From HGM11416 sp045596285 (GTDB lineage Bacteria; Bacillota; Clostridia; Christensenellales; Borkfalkiaceae), in assembly GCA_045596285.1 (NCBI GenBank), contig JAZOCA010000152.1:1-5861 (forward strand): a stretch of DNA of 5,861 nucleotides, given 5' to 3'. Each line of letters starts with the position of its first letter. The stretch's first letter is position 1. The notes under the pieces were generated by a model. It saw only the letters and a program-made list of their open reading frames with translations, was not told the origin of the DNA and made no database searches. This document shows, one piece after another, positions 1-5,732 of the stretch. The position numbers and the translations under genes were made by a program.

Positions 1-85
1 TCTGTAGTTTTTTAAAATAAGATCAGATAAATACATAGCGAAAAGTTTACAGCCTAAAAAATTAAAAATAAATATACCGATATTC

Positions 86-114
86 TTGCTTTTTTTAAAC
101 TTTTTATATATAAT
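86..114 (+). promoter_or_regulatory. Probable sigma-A-type promoter of dnaA
   Basis: A -35-like TTGCTT (86-91) is separated by exactly 17 nt from a perfect -10 TATAAT (109-114). This predicts a transcription start near 121 and a leader of about 185 nt before the dnaA start codon. The surrounding 92-122 stretch is almost pure A/T, so it could also melt easily. A second TATAAT at 240-245 lacks a reasonable -35 at the right distance and is less convincing. The assignment rests on consensus matches only. Confidence 0.6.
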
Positions 115-123
115 ATATAAAAG

Positions 124-158
124 AACCGCGTTTTCCGCCTCCAAAAATAGGGGCGGTT
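124..158 (+). other. Stem-loop at the start of the dnaA leader
   Basis: AACCGC (124-129) is the exact reverse complement of GCGGTT (153-158). A competing inner hairpin can form between CCGCCTC (135-141) and GGGGCGG (150-156), with one G-U pair. The two structures share bases 153-156, so they are mutually exclusive. On the plus strand no U-run follows, so this is not a plus-strand terminator. On the minus strand the outer stem is followed by CTTTTATATATT, which could act as a weak leftward terminator. Its role is unknown. It would lie at the extreme 5' end of the predicted dnaA transcript. Confidence 0.4.
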
Positions 159-165
159 AAATTAT

Positions 166-187
166 CTTATAAAAAACTTATAAAAAA
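166..187 (+). repeat. Tandem 11-bp AT-rich direct repeat
   Basis: Two perfect, directly abutting copies of CTTATAAAAAA lie at 166-176 and 177-187, about 120 bp before dnaA. The 11-bp period is close to one helical turn, so the A-tracts are phased and would be expected to bend the DNA. Repeats like this occur in DNA-unwinding regions of some origins, but no DnaA-box cluster stands beside it here. The repeat is directly visible; its function is not. Confidence 0.6.
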
Positions 188-201
188 ACGCAAAAAAGCA
201 A

Positions 202-229
202 CGTGAGGATTATAAAAATCCACTTCACG
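202..229 (+). other. Bulged stem-loop in the dnaA leader
   Basis: GGATT (207-211) pairs with AATCC (217-221) around a 5-nt ATAAA loop. The helix continues with CGTGA (202-206) pairing to TCACG (225-229) across a 3-nt bulge (ACT, 222-224). That makes ten pairs in all. It has no following U-run. It ends about 65 nt upstream of the dnaA ribosome binding site, so it does not directly occlude it. It may be a leader RNA element or a protein-binding inverted repeat. Confidence 0.35.
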
Positions 230-305
230 ACTACTATTATATAATTTTAATGAAAATAAGTCAATCTATACGGAACGATTTAAAGATTTTGCAAAGGAGT
301 AAAAG

Positions 306-1646
306 ATGGAAAACTACGAAATTTTGTGGAACAACGCGCTAGACGTTTTAAAAAACACGGTTAGTTCTATTTCCTATTCAACCTACGTTCAAAAAATAAC
401 CCCAGTAGATTTAGAAGGTAGAAAACTCGTTTTAAACGTACCAACCGAACTTTTCGCGCGTGAAATCGCCAATAGATTGTTAGATAAAATTTTGCAAGCG
501 CTAAAAACGGCAGAAACTGGTGTTTCTTCAATAAAACTAACCGTTGGGGACAGCGATAAAGACTATTTACACGCAAATAGCGAAGCAGAACCGCTTTTAG
601 AAAGTTCTATGGAAATCAACCCCAGATACACCTTTGATTCATTCGTTGTTGGCTCTTCTAATAAGTTTTTATACTCTGCGGCAAAAGCGGTTGCCGAAGA
701 TCCGGGCAAAAATTACAACCCCTTGTTTATTTACGGCGGAACGGGGCTTGGTAAAACGCACATAATGCACGCTATTGCTAACCACGTAAAAAAAGAAAAC
801 CCAAACACGAACGTGTTGTATGCAACCTGCGAAAAATTCACAACCGATTTAATTACGATAATTCGTCAAGGTAAAGGCTCTGCATCTTCTTCGCAAGAAT
901 TTAGAAACAGATACAGAAACGTAGACGTTTTAATTATAGACGACGTTCAGTTTTTAGCAAATAAGGAAGCCACTCAGGAAGAATTTTTCCACACCTTTAA
1001 CGAACTTTATTCACAAGAAAAGCAAATTATTCTTTCGGCAGACTGCCACCCCAGTCAAATCGCAACCCTTTCTGAAAGGCTTAAAACGCGCTTTGAAGGC
1101 GGACTTATGGCGCAAGTTTTATCGCCCGATATAGAAACGAAAATCGCTATTTTACAACGCAAGGCAGAAGAAAGAAAATATATAATTAACACCGAAGTTG
1201 CAACCTATTTAGCAGAAAATAGCAGTAGCGACGTGCGCTCTTTAGAAGGGCTTTTAAACAAAGTAATTTTTGCATCCCTTCTTCACGAATCGCCCATAAC
1301 CGTACCTTTAGCTATGGAAGCGATAAAACAATCGGTTTCAAGCGAAAATAAAGAAGTTATGACGACTACCAACGTCATAAATATCGTTTGCAATTTCTAT
1401 AACGTCACAAAAAGCGACATCATAGGTAAAAAGCGCAACAAAGAAGTTGTTGAACCAAGGCAAATTTGCATGTATTTAATGACCGAACTTCTATCCGTAC
1501 CGCTAATGACGATAGGGCAAGCAATGGGCGGAAGAGATCATACCACGGTTATCCACGCGCGCGATAAGGTTGCCGAACTTATTAAAACGAACACTCGAAT
1601 TGCAACCGAAGTTAACGACCTTAAAAACCTTATTTTAAAAAAATAA
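306..1646 (+). CDS. dnaA: Chromosomal replication initiator protein DnaA
   Basis: DnaA is the AAA+ ATPase that binds DnaA boxes at oriC, opens the duplex and helps load the replicative helicase. The 446 residues match the usual Firmicutes length. Domain I is about residues 1-70, followed by a short linker (about 75-105). The AAA+ core carries Walker A GGTGLGKT (144-151), Walker B LIIDD (209-213), a sensor I region near D246, a likely arginine finger R262 and a sensor II arginine R311 in DVRSLEG. Domain IV ends with the DNA-binding signature GGRDHTTVIHA (408-418). Two local deviations stand out: CHP where R-x-P is common after sensor I (247-249), and GG where many homologues have WG (265-266). 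The start is secure: AAAGGAG (293-299) lies 6 nt upstream, and an in-frame TAA at 300-302 excludes earlier starts. A promoter lies at 86-114. dnaN does not follow; the next gene is mnmG. Confidence 0.98.
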   Translation: MENYEILWNNALDVLKNTVSSISYSTYVQKITPVDLEGRKLVLNVPTELFAREIANRLLDKILQALKTAETGVSSIKLTVGDSDKDYLHANSEAEPLLESSMEINPRYTFDSFVVGSSNKFLYSAAKAVAEDPGKNYNPLFIYGGTGLGKTHIMHAIANHVKKENPNTNVLYATCEKFTTDLITIIRQGKGSASSSQEFRNRYRNVDVLIIDDVQFLANKEATQEEFFHTFNELYSQEKQIILSADCHPSQIATLSERLKTRFEGGLMAQVLSPDIETKIAILQRKAEERKYIINTEVATYLAENSSSDVRSLEGLLNKVIFASLLHESPITVPLAMEAIKQSVSSENKEVMTTTNVINIVCNFYNVTKSDIIGKKRNKEVVEPRQICMYLMTELLSVPLMTIGQAMGGRDHTTVIHARDKVAELIKTNTRIATEVNDLKNLILKK

Positions 1647-1670
1647 CAATATTAAAGTGCGAAAATTTTG

Positions 1671-1696
1671 CGTTTTGTGCAAAAAAACACAATACG
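1671..1696 (+). other. Inverted repeat just downstream of dnaA
   Basis: CGTTTTGTG (1671-1679) and CACAATACG (1688-1696) form a 9-bp stem with one T-T mismatch around an A-rich 8-nt loop. It begins 24 nt after the dnaA stop codon. It may stabilise or partly terminate the dnaA transcript, but no U-run follows, so it is not a standard intrinsic terminator. The minus-strand DnaA-box-like TTTTGCACA (1676-1684) overlaps its left arm. Confidence 0.4.
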
Positions 1697-1766
1697 TTGT
1701 TAAAAAATTGCAACCATAACCAAGTTTTGTAAAAAAATATTTAGCGATAACAACCGCTTTTTCTCG

Positions 1767-1804
1767 GCCCGAATACGCAGTTTTGTTAACTACGTTATTT
1801 GGGC
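1767..1804 (+). other. Long stem-loop in the dnaA-mnmG spacer
   Basis: The arm from GCCC (1767-1770) through AGTT (1779-1782) pairs with the arm from AACT (1788-1791) through GGGC (1801-1804), around a TTGTT loop. I count about 15 pairs including one G-U, with one C-A mismatch and one bulged T. The following bases (TTAAAATATAAGG) are not a U-run, and neither are those on the opposite strand, so it is not an ordinary terminator in either direction. It could be an RNA processing site, a leader element of mnmG or a protein-binding cruciform. The structure is clear; the function is unknown. Confidence 0.5.
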
Positions 1805-1954
1805 TTAAAATATAAGGCTACTTATATGCAATCTTTTTTTCGCCACCTTTTTACATTTTGAAATATTTTTTAAAAAGATGCGGCTTATGCGCGGGTTTAA
1901 AAAAATTTTAATTTAGCACAAACTTTTTAACATTCATTTAAGCAGGATAAATTT

Positions 1955-3814
1955 ATGAACACACAGTTTATTAAAGGAGAATTTGACGCGATAGTAGTAG
2001 GCGCTGGGCACGCGGGATGCGAAGCAGGGCTTGCTTTGGCGCGCACCGGTTTTAAAACCGCCCTTTTAACGCTAAACTTAGATAGTATTGCCTTTATGGC
2101 GTGCAACCCTTCTATCGGTGGAACGGCAAAGGGGCATTTAGTTCGCGAAATAGACGCGCTTGGCGGTGAAATGGGCAAGGTGGCAGATAGCACCTTGCTT
2201 CAAATAAGAATGTTAAACCGCGGTAAGGGCGCTGCAGTTCAATCTCTTCGCGCGCAAACGGATAAAAACGACTATCACACGCAAATGAAAAGGGTGCTTG
2301 AAAACACCCCTAATCTTACGATAATTCAATGCGAAGTTAGCGAAATTTTAGCCGAAGACGGTGTAGTTTTAGGCGTTAAAAACACCTTTGGGCATATTTT
2401 AAAGGCAAAAAGCGTAATACTTTGCACCGGCGTTTATCTTAACAGCACGGTTTTGGCTGGCGAATGGCAACAAAACGCAGGGCCTAACGGCTTTGCACCG
2501 GCAAACGCTTTAACAGAAAACCTTATTAAACTTGGCTTTAAAGTTCGCAGATTTAAAACGGGTACACCCGCGAGAGTAGACGGCAGAACGATTGATTTTT
2601 CTAAATGTGAAATCCAAGAAGGGGAACAAAACGTATATCCATTTTCCTTCCTTTCTGCACGCGTTCCCGAAAAACAAACCCCTTGCTACTTAACTTATAC
2701 CAACACAAAAACTCACGATATAATTCGCGCAAACATGCACCGCTCGCCACTATATAACGGCGTTATCGTAGGCACAGGCCCAAGATACTGCCCGTCTATA
2801 GAGACCAAAGTAGAGCGTTTTGCCGATAAAGAACGCCACCAAATATTTTTAGAACCCGAGGGCGCAGATACTAATGAAATATACGTTCAAGGCATGTCTA
2901 CTTCTCTTCCGCAAGACGTTCAAGAAGAAATGTATAAAACGATTGCCGGCTTAGAAGATTGCCACATTATGCGCTATGCTTACGCCATTGAATACGACTG
3001 CATAGACAGTATGGACTTGTTGCCCACCCTTGAATACAAAGGTATTTCCGGGCTGTATTGCGCGGGGCAACTAAACGGCACAAGCGGTTATGAAGAAGCG
3101 GGCGCGCAGGGGCTTATCGCAGGAATTAATGCGTCGCTAAAAATGCGCGGTGAACAGCCTTTGATTTTGCGCCGAGACGAAGCATACATAGGCGTGCTTA
3201 TAGACGACTTAGTTACCAAAGGAACAGACGAACCATACCGCATTATGACCTCACGCGCGGAACACCGAATTTTCCTGCGCCAAGACAATGCGGATTTCCG
3301 CCTTACCGAACGCGGACGCCAAGTTGGTTTGGTAGACGATTATAGATACCAAGTATTTTGTGAAAAGAAAAATCAAAAGGAAGAACTTTATAAAGAGTTA
3401 ACCATTTCTCATCCCGCAAAGGAAGTTACAGAAATTGTAGTTAAGCACGGTGGCAATATTCCGCAAAACGGGCTTTCTTACAAAGATTTAATAACCAGAA
3501 ACATTCCCATTCGCGAAATACGCGAAACCTTTAACGCTTTTAAAGGCATATCTGAAGACCTTTTGGATTCGGTTGAAACCGAAGTGCGTTACGGCGGATA
3601 TTTAGAAAAACAAAACCGCGAAATAGAACGCGCCAAAAAGTTGGAAGAAAAACTTTTACCCGAAGATATAGATTACAACTCTATTGAGGGATTAAGATTA
3701 GAAGCAAGGCAAAAACTCTCTTACGTTCGTCCATTAAACCTTGGCCAAGCAGGCAGAATACCCGGGGTTAACCCTGCGGATATTTCCGTTTTAATGGTAT
3801 ATTTAAAGAAATAA
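1955..3814 (+). CDS. mnmG: tRNA uridine-5-carboxymethylaminomethyl modification enzyme MnmG (GidA)
   Basis: MnmG works in a cytosolic complex with the GTPase MnmE to install carboxymethylaminomethyl (or aminomethyl) groups at C5 of wobble uridine 34 in certain tRNAs, using FAD and methylenetetrahydrofolate. The 619 residues are full length for the family. The N-terminal Rossmann motif GAGHAG (16-21) binds FAD. The two cysteines important in E. coli MnmG are present as C50 in CNPSIGG and C279 in YCPSIE. The second family signature AGQLNGTSGYEE (370-381) and the C-terminal RIPGV/ADIS region, which belongs to the helical domain that contacts MnmE, are intact. The start has only a weak AGGA (1944-1947), 7 nt upstream, but an in-frame TAA at 1928-1930 precludes a meaningful extension. 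mnmE and rsmG, its common neighbours, are not in the window. No clear promoter of its own was found, so read-through from dnaA is possible. Confidence 0.98.
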   Translation: MNTQFIKGEFDAIVVGAGHAGCEAGLALARTGFKTALLTLNLDSIAFMACNPSIGGTAKGHLVREIDALGGEMGKVADSTLLQIRMLNRGKGAAVQSLRAQTDKNDYHTQMKRVLENTPNLTIIQCEVSEILAEDGVVLGVKNTFGHILKAKSVILCTGVYLNSTVLAGEWQQNAGPNGFAPANALTENLIKLGFKVRRFKTGTPARVDGRTIDFSKCEIQEGEQNVYPFSFLSARVPEKQTPCYLTYTNTKTHDIIRANMHRSPLYNGVIVGTGPRYCPSIETKVERFADKERHQIFLEPEGADTNEIYVQGMSTSLPQDVQEEMYKTIAGLEDCHIMRYAYAIEYDCIDSMDLLPTLEYKGISGLYCAGQLNGTSGYEEAGAQGLIAGINASLKMRGEQPLILRRDEAYIGVLIDDLVTKGTDEPYRIMTSRAEHRIFLRQDNADFRLTERGRQVGLVDDYRYQVFCEKKNQKEELYKELTISHPAKEVTEIVVKHGGNIPQNGLSYKDLITRNIPIREIRETFNAFKGISEDLLDSVETEVRYGGYLEKQNREIERAKKLEEKLLPEDIDYNSIEGLRLEARQKLSYVRPLNLGQAGRIPGVNPADISVLMVYLKK

Positions 3815-3844
3815 AATTAATATAATTTAATATAAAATAAACAA

Positions 3845-3879
3845 AAAAGTGGGGCTATAACGCGATTAACCCCACTTTT
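3845..3879 (+). terminator. Bidirectional intrinsic terminator between mnmG and the convergent lipoprotein gene
   Basis: AAAAGTGGGG (3845-3854) is the exact reverse complement of CCCCACTTTT (3870-3879), giving a perfect 10-bp stem with a 15-nt loop, 30 bases after the mnmG stop. On the plus strand the stem ends in TTTT followed by AATATTT. On the minus strand the U-tract is better (TTTTTTGTTT). It probably ends mnmG transcripts and backs up termination of the minus-strand gene that converges on it. Confidence 0.8.
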
Positions 3880-3907
3880 AATATTTAAGAAGAAAATAAT
3901 AAGTTAA

Positions 3908-3947
3908 AAAAAGTGACGTGCCAAGCAAATAAGCATTACACCTTTTT
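3908..3947 (+). terminator. Weak terminator-like inverted repeat
   Basis: AAAAAGTG (3908-3915) faces CACCTTTTT (3939-3947), which is complementary apart from one extra C. Inside, TGC (3919-3921) can pair with GCA (3933-3935) across an internal loop. The right arm ends in a run of five T. The stem is short and interrupted, so this is at best an auxiliary terminator. It is listed because it sits between two stronger repeats with the same AAGTG/CAC(T) edges. Confidence 0.3.
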
Positions 3948-3978
3948 GAGTAAATAATTAATAAGCTTTTTCTATTGC

Positions 3979-4046
3979 AAGTGGGCTAATAAAAATTTAT
4001 AATTATGCGTTATATAGCAAGATACTCGACTTATAGCCCACTTTTT
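3979..4046 (+). terminator. Long-loop inverted repeat, terminator-like
   Basis: AAGTGGGCTA (3979-3988) is the exact reverse complement of TAGCCCACTT (4034-4043). Three more pairs (TAA 3990-3992 with TTA 4031-4033) form past one bulged A. The right arm runs into TTTTT, as in a plus-strand terminator, but the 38-nt loop is unusually long. A small inner hairpin is possible (TATAA 3998-4002 with TTATA 4010-4014). It ends right beside the stop codon of the minus-strand gene, but on that strand no U-run follows. It could be a second terminator or part of a small structured RNA. Confidence 0.5.
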
Positions 4047-4047
4047 A

Positions 4048-4599
4048 TTAAAATACTACGCAAGAAATATTAGTTGAATCTGCATAAATAGAAAAGGAGA
4101 ACACAACCCCCTCTCGTTGGTTTACGTTAATGCGAATATGGCTATAATAATAACGCCCATCTTTTAATTTAAAGCCTTTTTGGGTTAAAGTTTGTTCCCA
4201 TTTTTGCGCGCTATCCCCTATTTTTAATCCGTAAATATTATAATTTTCGTCGTAGCAGTGTATACCAGTTATATACTGCTTTTTACTTAAGACGTCTGGC
4301 CAAGAAGAAACGCTGTATTGAACGTAATTAATATCTTCTTTACTACTATAATCTTCGCCGTATTTTTTATTGACGTAGCCGGTGACGCCAAAGCCAGGAA
4401 CAATAAAATAGTCCTCAAAAGAAATATCTGCGGTAATTTCGGTTAATATGCAAAATTCAAAGTTGGTGTTTTTTTGCATGTTGCGCGCAAAAGAAAGAGT
4501 TATGCTTTTACCTATACAACCGCTAAAGGGAAAAACTAATAAAGTGATAATCAAAACAAAAACAACCAAAAAGCGACTAATCTTTTTTGTATTTTTCAT
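4048..4599 (-). CDS. Predicted small lipoprotein of unknown function
   Basis: This 183-residue protein is not one I recognise. It starts with a basic stretch (KNTKKISR) and a hydrophobic core (about residues 10-25), followed by FSGC with C28 as a plausible lipidation site. The phenylalanine at -3 makes this a non-canonical lipobox, so a plain signal peptide or membrane anchor is an alternative. The mature part probably lies outside the cytoplasmic membrane. Its C-terminal part has a YGLKIGDS stretch (123-130), then KGFK (141-144) and alternating hydrophobic beta-like segments. This faintly recalls short IGDS/GF repeats of clostridial lipoproteins, but that is inference from pattern only. The start is well supported by AAAGGAG (complement of 4609-4615), 9 nt upstream. 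The gene converges on mnmG and diverges from the glycosyltransferase, with its own likely promoter at 4635-4663. No function should be assigned. Confidence 0.75.
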   Translation of the reverse strand: MKNTKKISRFLVVFVLIITLLVFPFSGCIGKSITLSFARNMQKNTNFEFCILTEITADISFEDYFIVPGFGVTGYVNKKYGEDYSSKEDINYVQYSVSSWPDVLSKKQYITGIHCYDENYNIYGLKIGDSAQKWEQTLTQKGFKLKDGRYYYSHIRINVNQREGVVFSFSIYADSTNISCVVF

Positions 4600-4633
4600 A
4601 TCGCGATACTCCTTTAAAGAACTTTTTTTCTTT

Positions 4634-4662
4634 TATTATACAGCTCTTTCATCTATTATACA
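4634..4662 (+). repeat. Direct repeat over the lipoprotein promoter
   Basis: TATTATACA occurs at 4634-4642 and again at 4654-4662, exactly 20 bp apart, or about two helical turns. On the minus strand one copy covers the -10 and the other the -35 of the predicted lipoprotein promoter. The arrangement could be a regulator binding pair, or simply two alternative -10 elements. The repeat is directly visible and the role is a guess. Confidence 0.4.
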
Positions 4663-4663
4663 A
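4635..4663 (-). promoter_or_regulatory. Likely promoter of the minus-strand lipoprotein gene
   Basis: Read on the minus strand, TTGTAT (complement of 4658-4663) is followed after 17 nt by a perfect TATAAT (complement of 4635-4640). The predicted start would be near 4628, giving a leader of about 28 nt that includes the AAAGGAG ribosome binding site. The -35 matches the consensus at only three positions, so activation or weak expression is possible. A second TATAAT (complement of 4655-4660) overlaps this -35 but has no acceptable -35 of its own. Confidence 0.5.
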
Positions 4664-4714
4664 CAAAATGCAGTAAAAGTCCTTAAAATAAGAAAAATTA
4701 AATTACTAAAGGGA

Positions 4715-4743
4715 TTGACATAACCCCAAATTTGTGGTAATAT
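4715..4743 (+). promoter_or_regulatory. Promoter of the glycosyltransferase gene, placing the mRNA start at the ATG
   Basis: A perfect -35 TTGACA (4715-4720) is followed after 17 nt by TAATAT (4738-4743), preceded by TGG (4735-4737), the extended -10 motif TGn. The predicted transcription start lies at about 4750, the first base of the start codon. The better hexamer TATAAT (4741-4746) is 20 nt from the -35 and would start transcription inside the gene. Either way there is essentially no 5' leader. Confidence 0.65.
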
Positions 4744-4749
4744 AATCTC

Positions 4750-5682
4750 ATGGATAAAAAACTTATAAGCATAGTAGTTCCCTGTTATAACGAAGAACTT
4801 ACAGTAGAAAAATTTTATACCGAAGCGGTGCGCGTTTTTTCTGACCTTAAACACGATTACGAAATTATTTTTGTAAACGACGGAAGTAAAGATTCAACCT
4901 ACTCTATCATTTGCGACATTGCAAAAAAAGATTCAAGAGTAAAAGGCGTATCGTTTAGCAGAAACTTTGGCCATCAACCCGCTATTTTGTGCGGTTTTGC
5001 ACACGCCAAGGGCGACGCAGTTGTAGAACTGGACTGCGATTTGCAAGATCCCTTAGAAGTGGTTTTACAAATGGTTGAAAAATGGGAGCAAGGCTACCAA
5101 ATCGTTCACGGCAGAAGAATAAAAAGAAAGGGTGAAAGCATATTTAAAAAGGCAACGGCAAGCATGTATTATTCTTTGCTTGCAAAAATCACCAAAGTTC
5201 CCGTACCGCGCAACACAGGCGATTTTAAACTTTACGATCGCGTTGCTATAAACCATATTTTGCAGATGCCAGAACGCGATAAATATATTCGCGGGCTTGC
5301 TTCTTGGGTTGGCTTTAACCAAACTTTTGTGGACTTTGAAAGAAAGGAACGTTTTGCAGGCGAAACTAAATACACCTTAAAGAAAATGATAAACCTTGCA
5401 AAAAGCGGTATAATTTCTAATAGCGACGCACCGTTATACCTTTCTTTAACCGTGGGAATTATCGCTTGCGTTCTTTCACTTTTGTGTTTTATTACCTTTA
5501 TAGTTCTAACCGCGTGCGACGTTTACCTACCCTTTACCGCATGGCTTTTCCCCGCGGTAACCTTGCTGTTTTCGGGCAACTGGATATTTAACGCAATATC
5601 TAATATTTACCTTGCACGAGTTTACGACGAAGTTAAATCTCGCCCCGAATATATCGTTCAAGAAAAAATCAATTTAGATTAA
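4750..5682 (+). CDS. GT2 family membrane glycosyltransferase (DPM1/GtrB/ArnC-like)
   Basis: This 310-residue enzyme probably transfers a sugar from a nucleotide donor to a lipid carrier such as undecaprenyl phosphate at the inner face of the membrane. The result would be a lipid-linked sugar for envelope glycan decoration. The GT-A domain shows the N-terminal strand IVVPCYNEE (8-16), NDGSKDST (43-50), and the metal-binding DxD as D95-C96-D97 in DCDLQDP. Later come RDKYIRGLASWVGF and AGETKY, typical of this bactoprenol-linked subgroup. Two transmembrane segments (about 231-253 and 262-284) follow, then the family-like tail RVYDEVKSRPEYIV. Length and domain order look complete. The ATG is the first possible start, since an in-frame TAA sits at 4738-4740. 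It has no Shine-Dalgarno sequence, and the promoter abuts it. No flippase or polytopic partner glycosyltransferase is nearby, so the sugar and the acceptor polymer cannot be named. Confidence 0.92.
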   Translation: MDKKLISIVVPCYNEELTVEKFYTEAVRVFSDLKHDYEIIFVNDGSKDSTYSIICDIAKKDSRVKGVSFSRNFGHQPAILCGFAHAKGDAVVELDCDLQDPLEVVLQMVEKWEQGYQIVHGRRIKRKGESIFKKATASMYYSLLAKITKVPVPRNTGDFKLYDRVAINHILQMPERDKYIRGLASWVGFNQTFVDFERKERFAGETKYTLKKMINLAKSGIISNSDAPLYLSLTVGIIACVLSLLCFITFIVLTACDVYLPFTAWLFPAVTLLFSGNWIFNAISNIYLARVYDEVKSRPEYIVQEKINLD

Positions 5683-5732
5683 AAAGACGTTAAAATTAAT
5701 TTACAAATTATTTAAAAGTAAACAATAAACAT

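Larger units (their letters stand above)
1647..1954. other. Gene-free AT-rich spacer between dnaA and mnmG (possible origin region)
   Basis: This 308-base spacer contains no credible coding region; the only ATG-started frames are 11-12 codons long. It holds two inverted repeats (1671-1696 and 1767-1804, listed separately) and several A- or T-runs. One sequence matches the loose DnaA-box consensus TTWTNCACA on the minus strand (1676-1684), and a one-mismatch match lies on the plus strand (1912-1920). No convincing promoter for mnmG was found. AT-rich spacers beside dnaA often contain oriC in Firmicutes, but without clustered boxes this is only a possibility. Confidence 0.35.

Noticed and set aside
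1549..1557. TTATCCACG, a near-perfect DnaA box inside dnaA
   Set aside because: It is the codon sequence for the invariant VIHA part of the DnaA signature motif. An isolated single match there is most simply explained by coding constraint.
1826..1861. Tiny open frame in the dnaA-mnmG spacer that could be a leader peptide
   Set aside because: It has 11 codons, no good ribosome binding site and no regulatory codon pattern. Another 12-codon frame from 1878 is equally unsupported.
1973..1985. Strong AAAGGAG followed by TTG inside the mnmG 5' end, as an alternative start
   Set aside because: The TTG is out of frame and only 3 nt from the motif. The ATG at 1955 keeps the expected N-terminus ahead of the FAD-binding motif.
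1992..2000. TAGTAGTAG triplets resembling a DnaA-trio origin element
   Set aside because: They lie inside the mnmG coding sequence, encoding the IVVG strand of the FAD-binding fold, and no DnaA box stands next to them.
1927..2193. Minus-strand open frame overlapping the 5' end of mnmG
   Set aside because: It is antisense to a highly conserved coding region with no ribosome binding site support. Similar antisense frames at 367-576, 3088-3288, 4636-4854 and 5065-5322 were dismissed for the same reason.
3979..4043. Possible tRNA-like gene because of the paired ends
   Set aside because: It is only about 65 nt long, lacks the T-loop GTTCRA motif and shows no credible D or anticodon arms.
4448..4723. 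Plus-strand open frame opposite the lipoprotein gene start
   Set aside because: It is an AT-rich frame antisense to a gene with a good ribosome binding site. It runs through the divergent promoter region and has no recognisable protein features.
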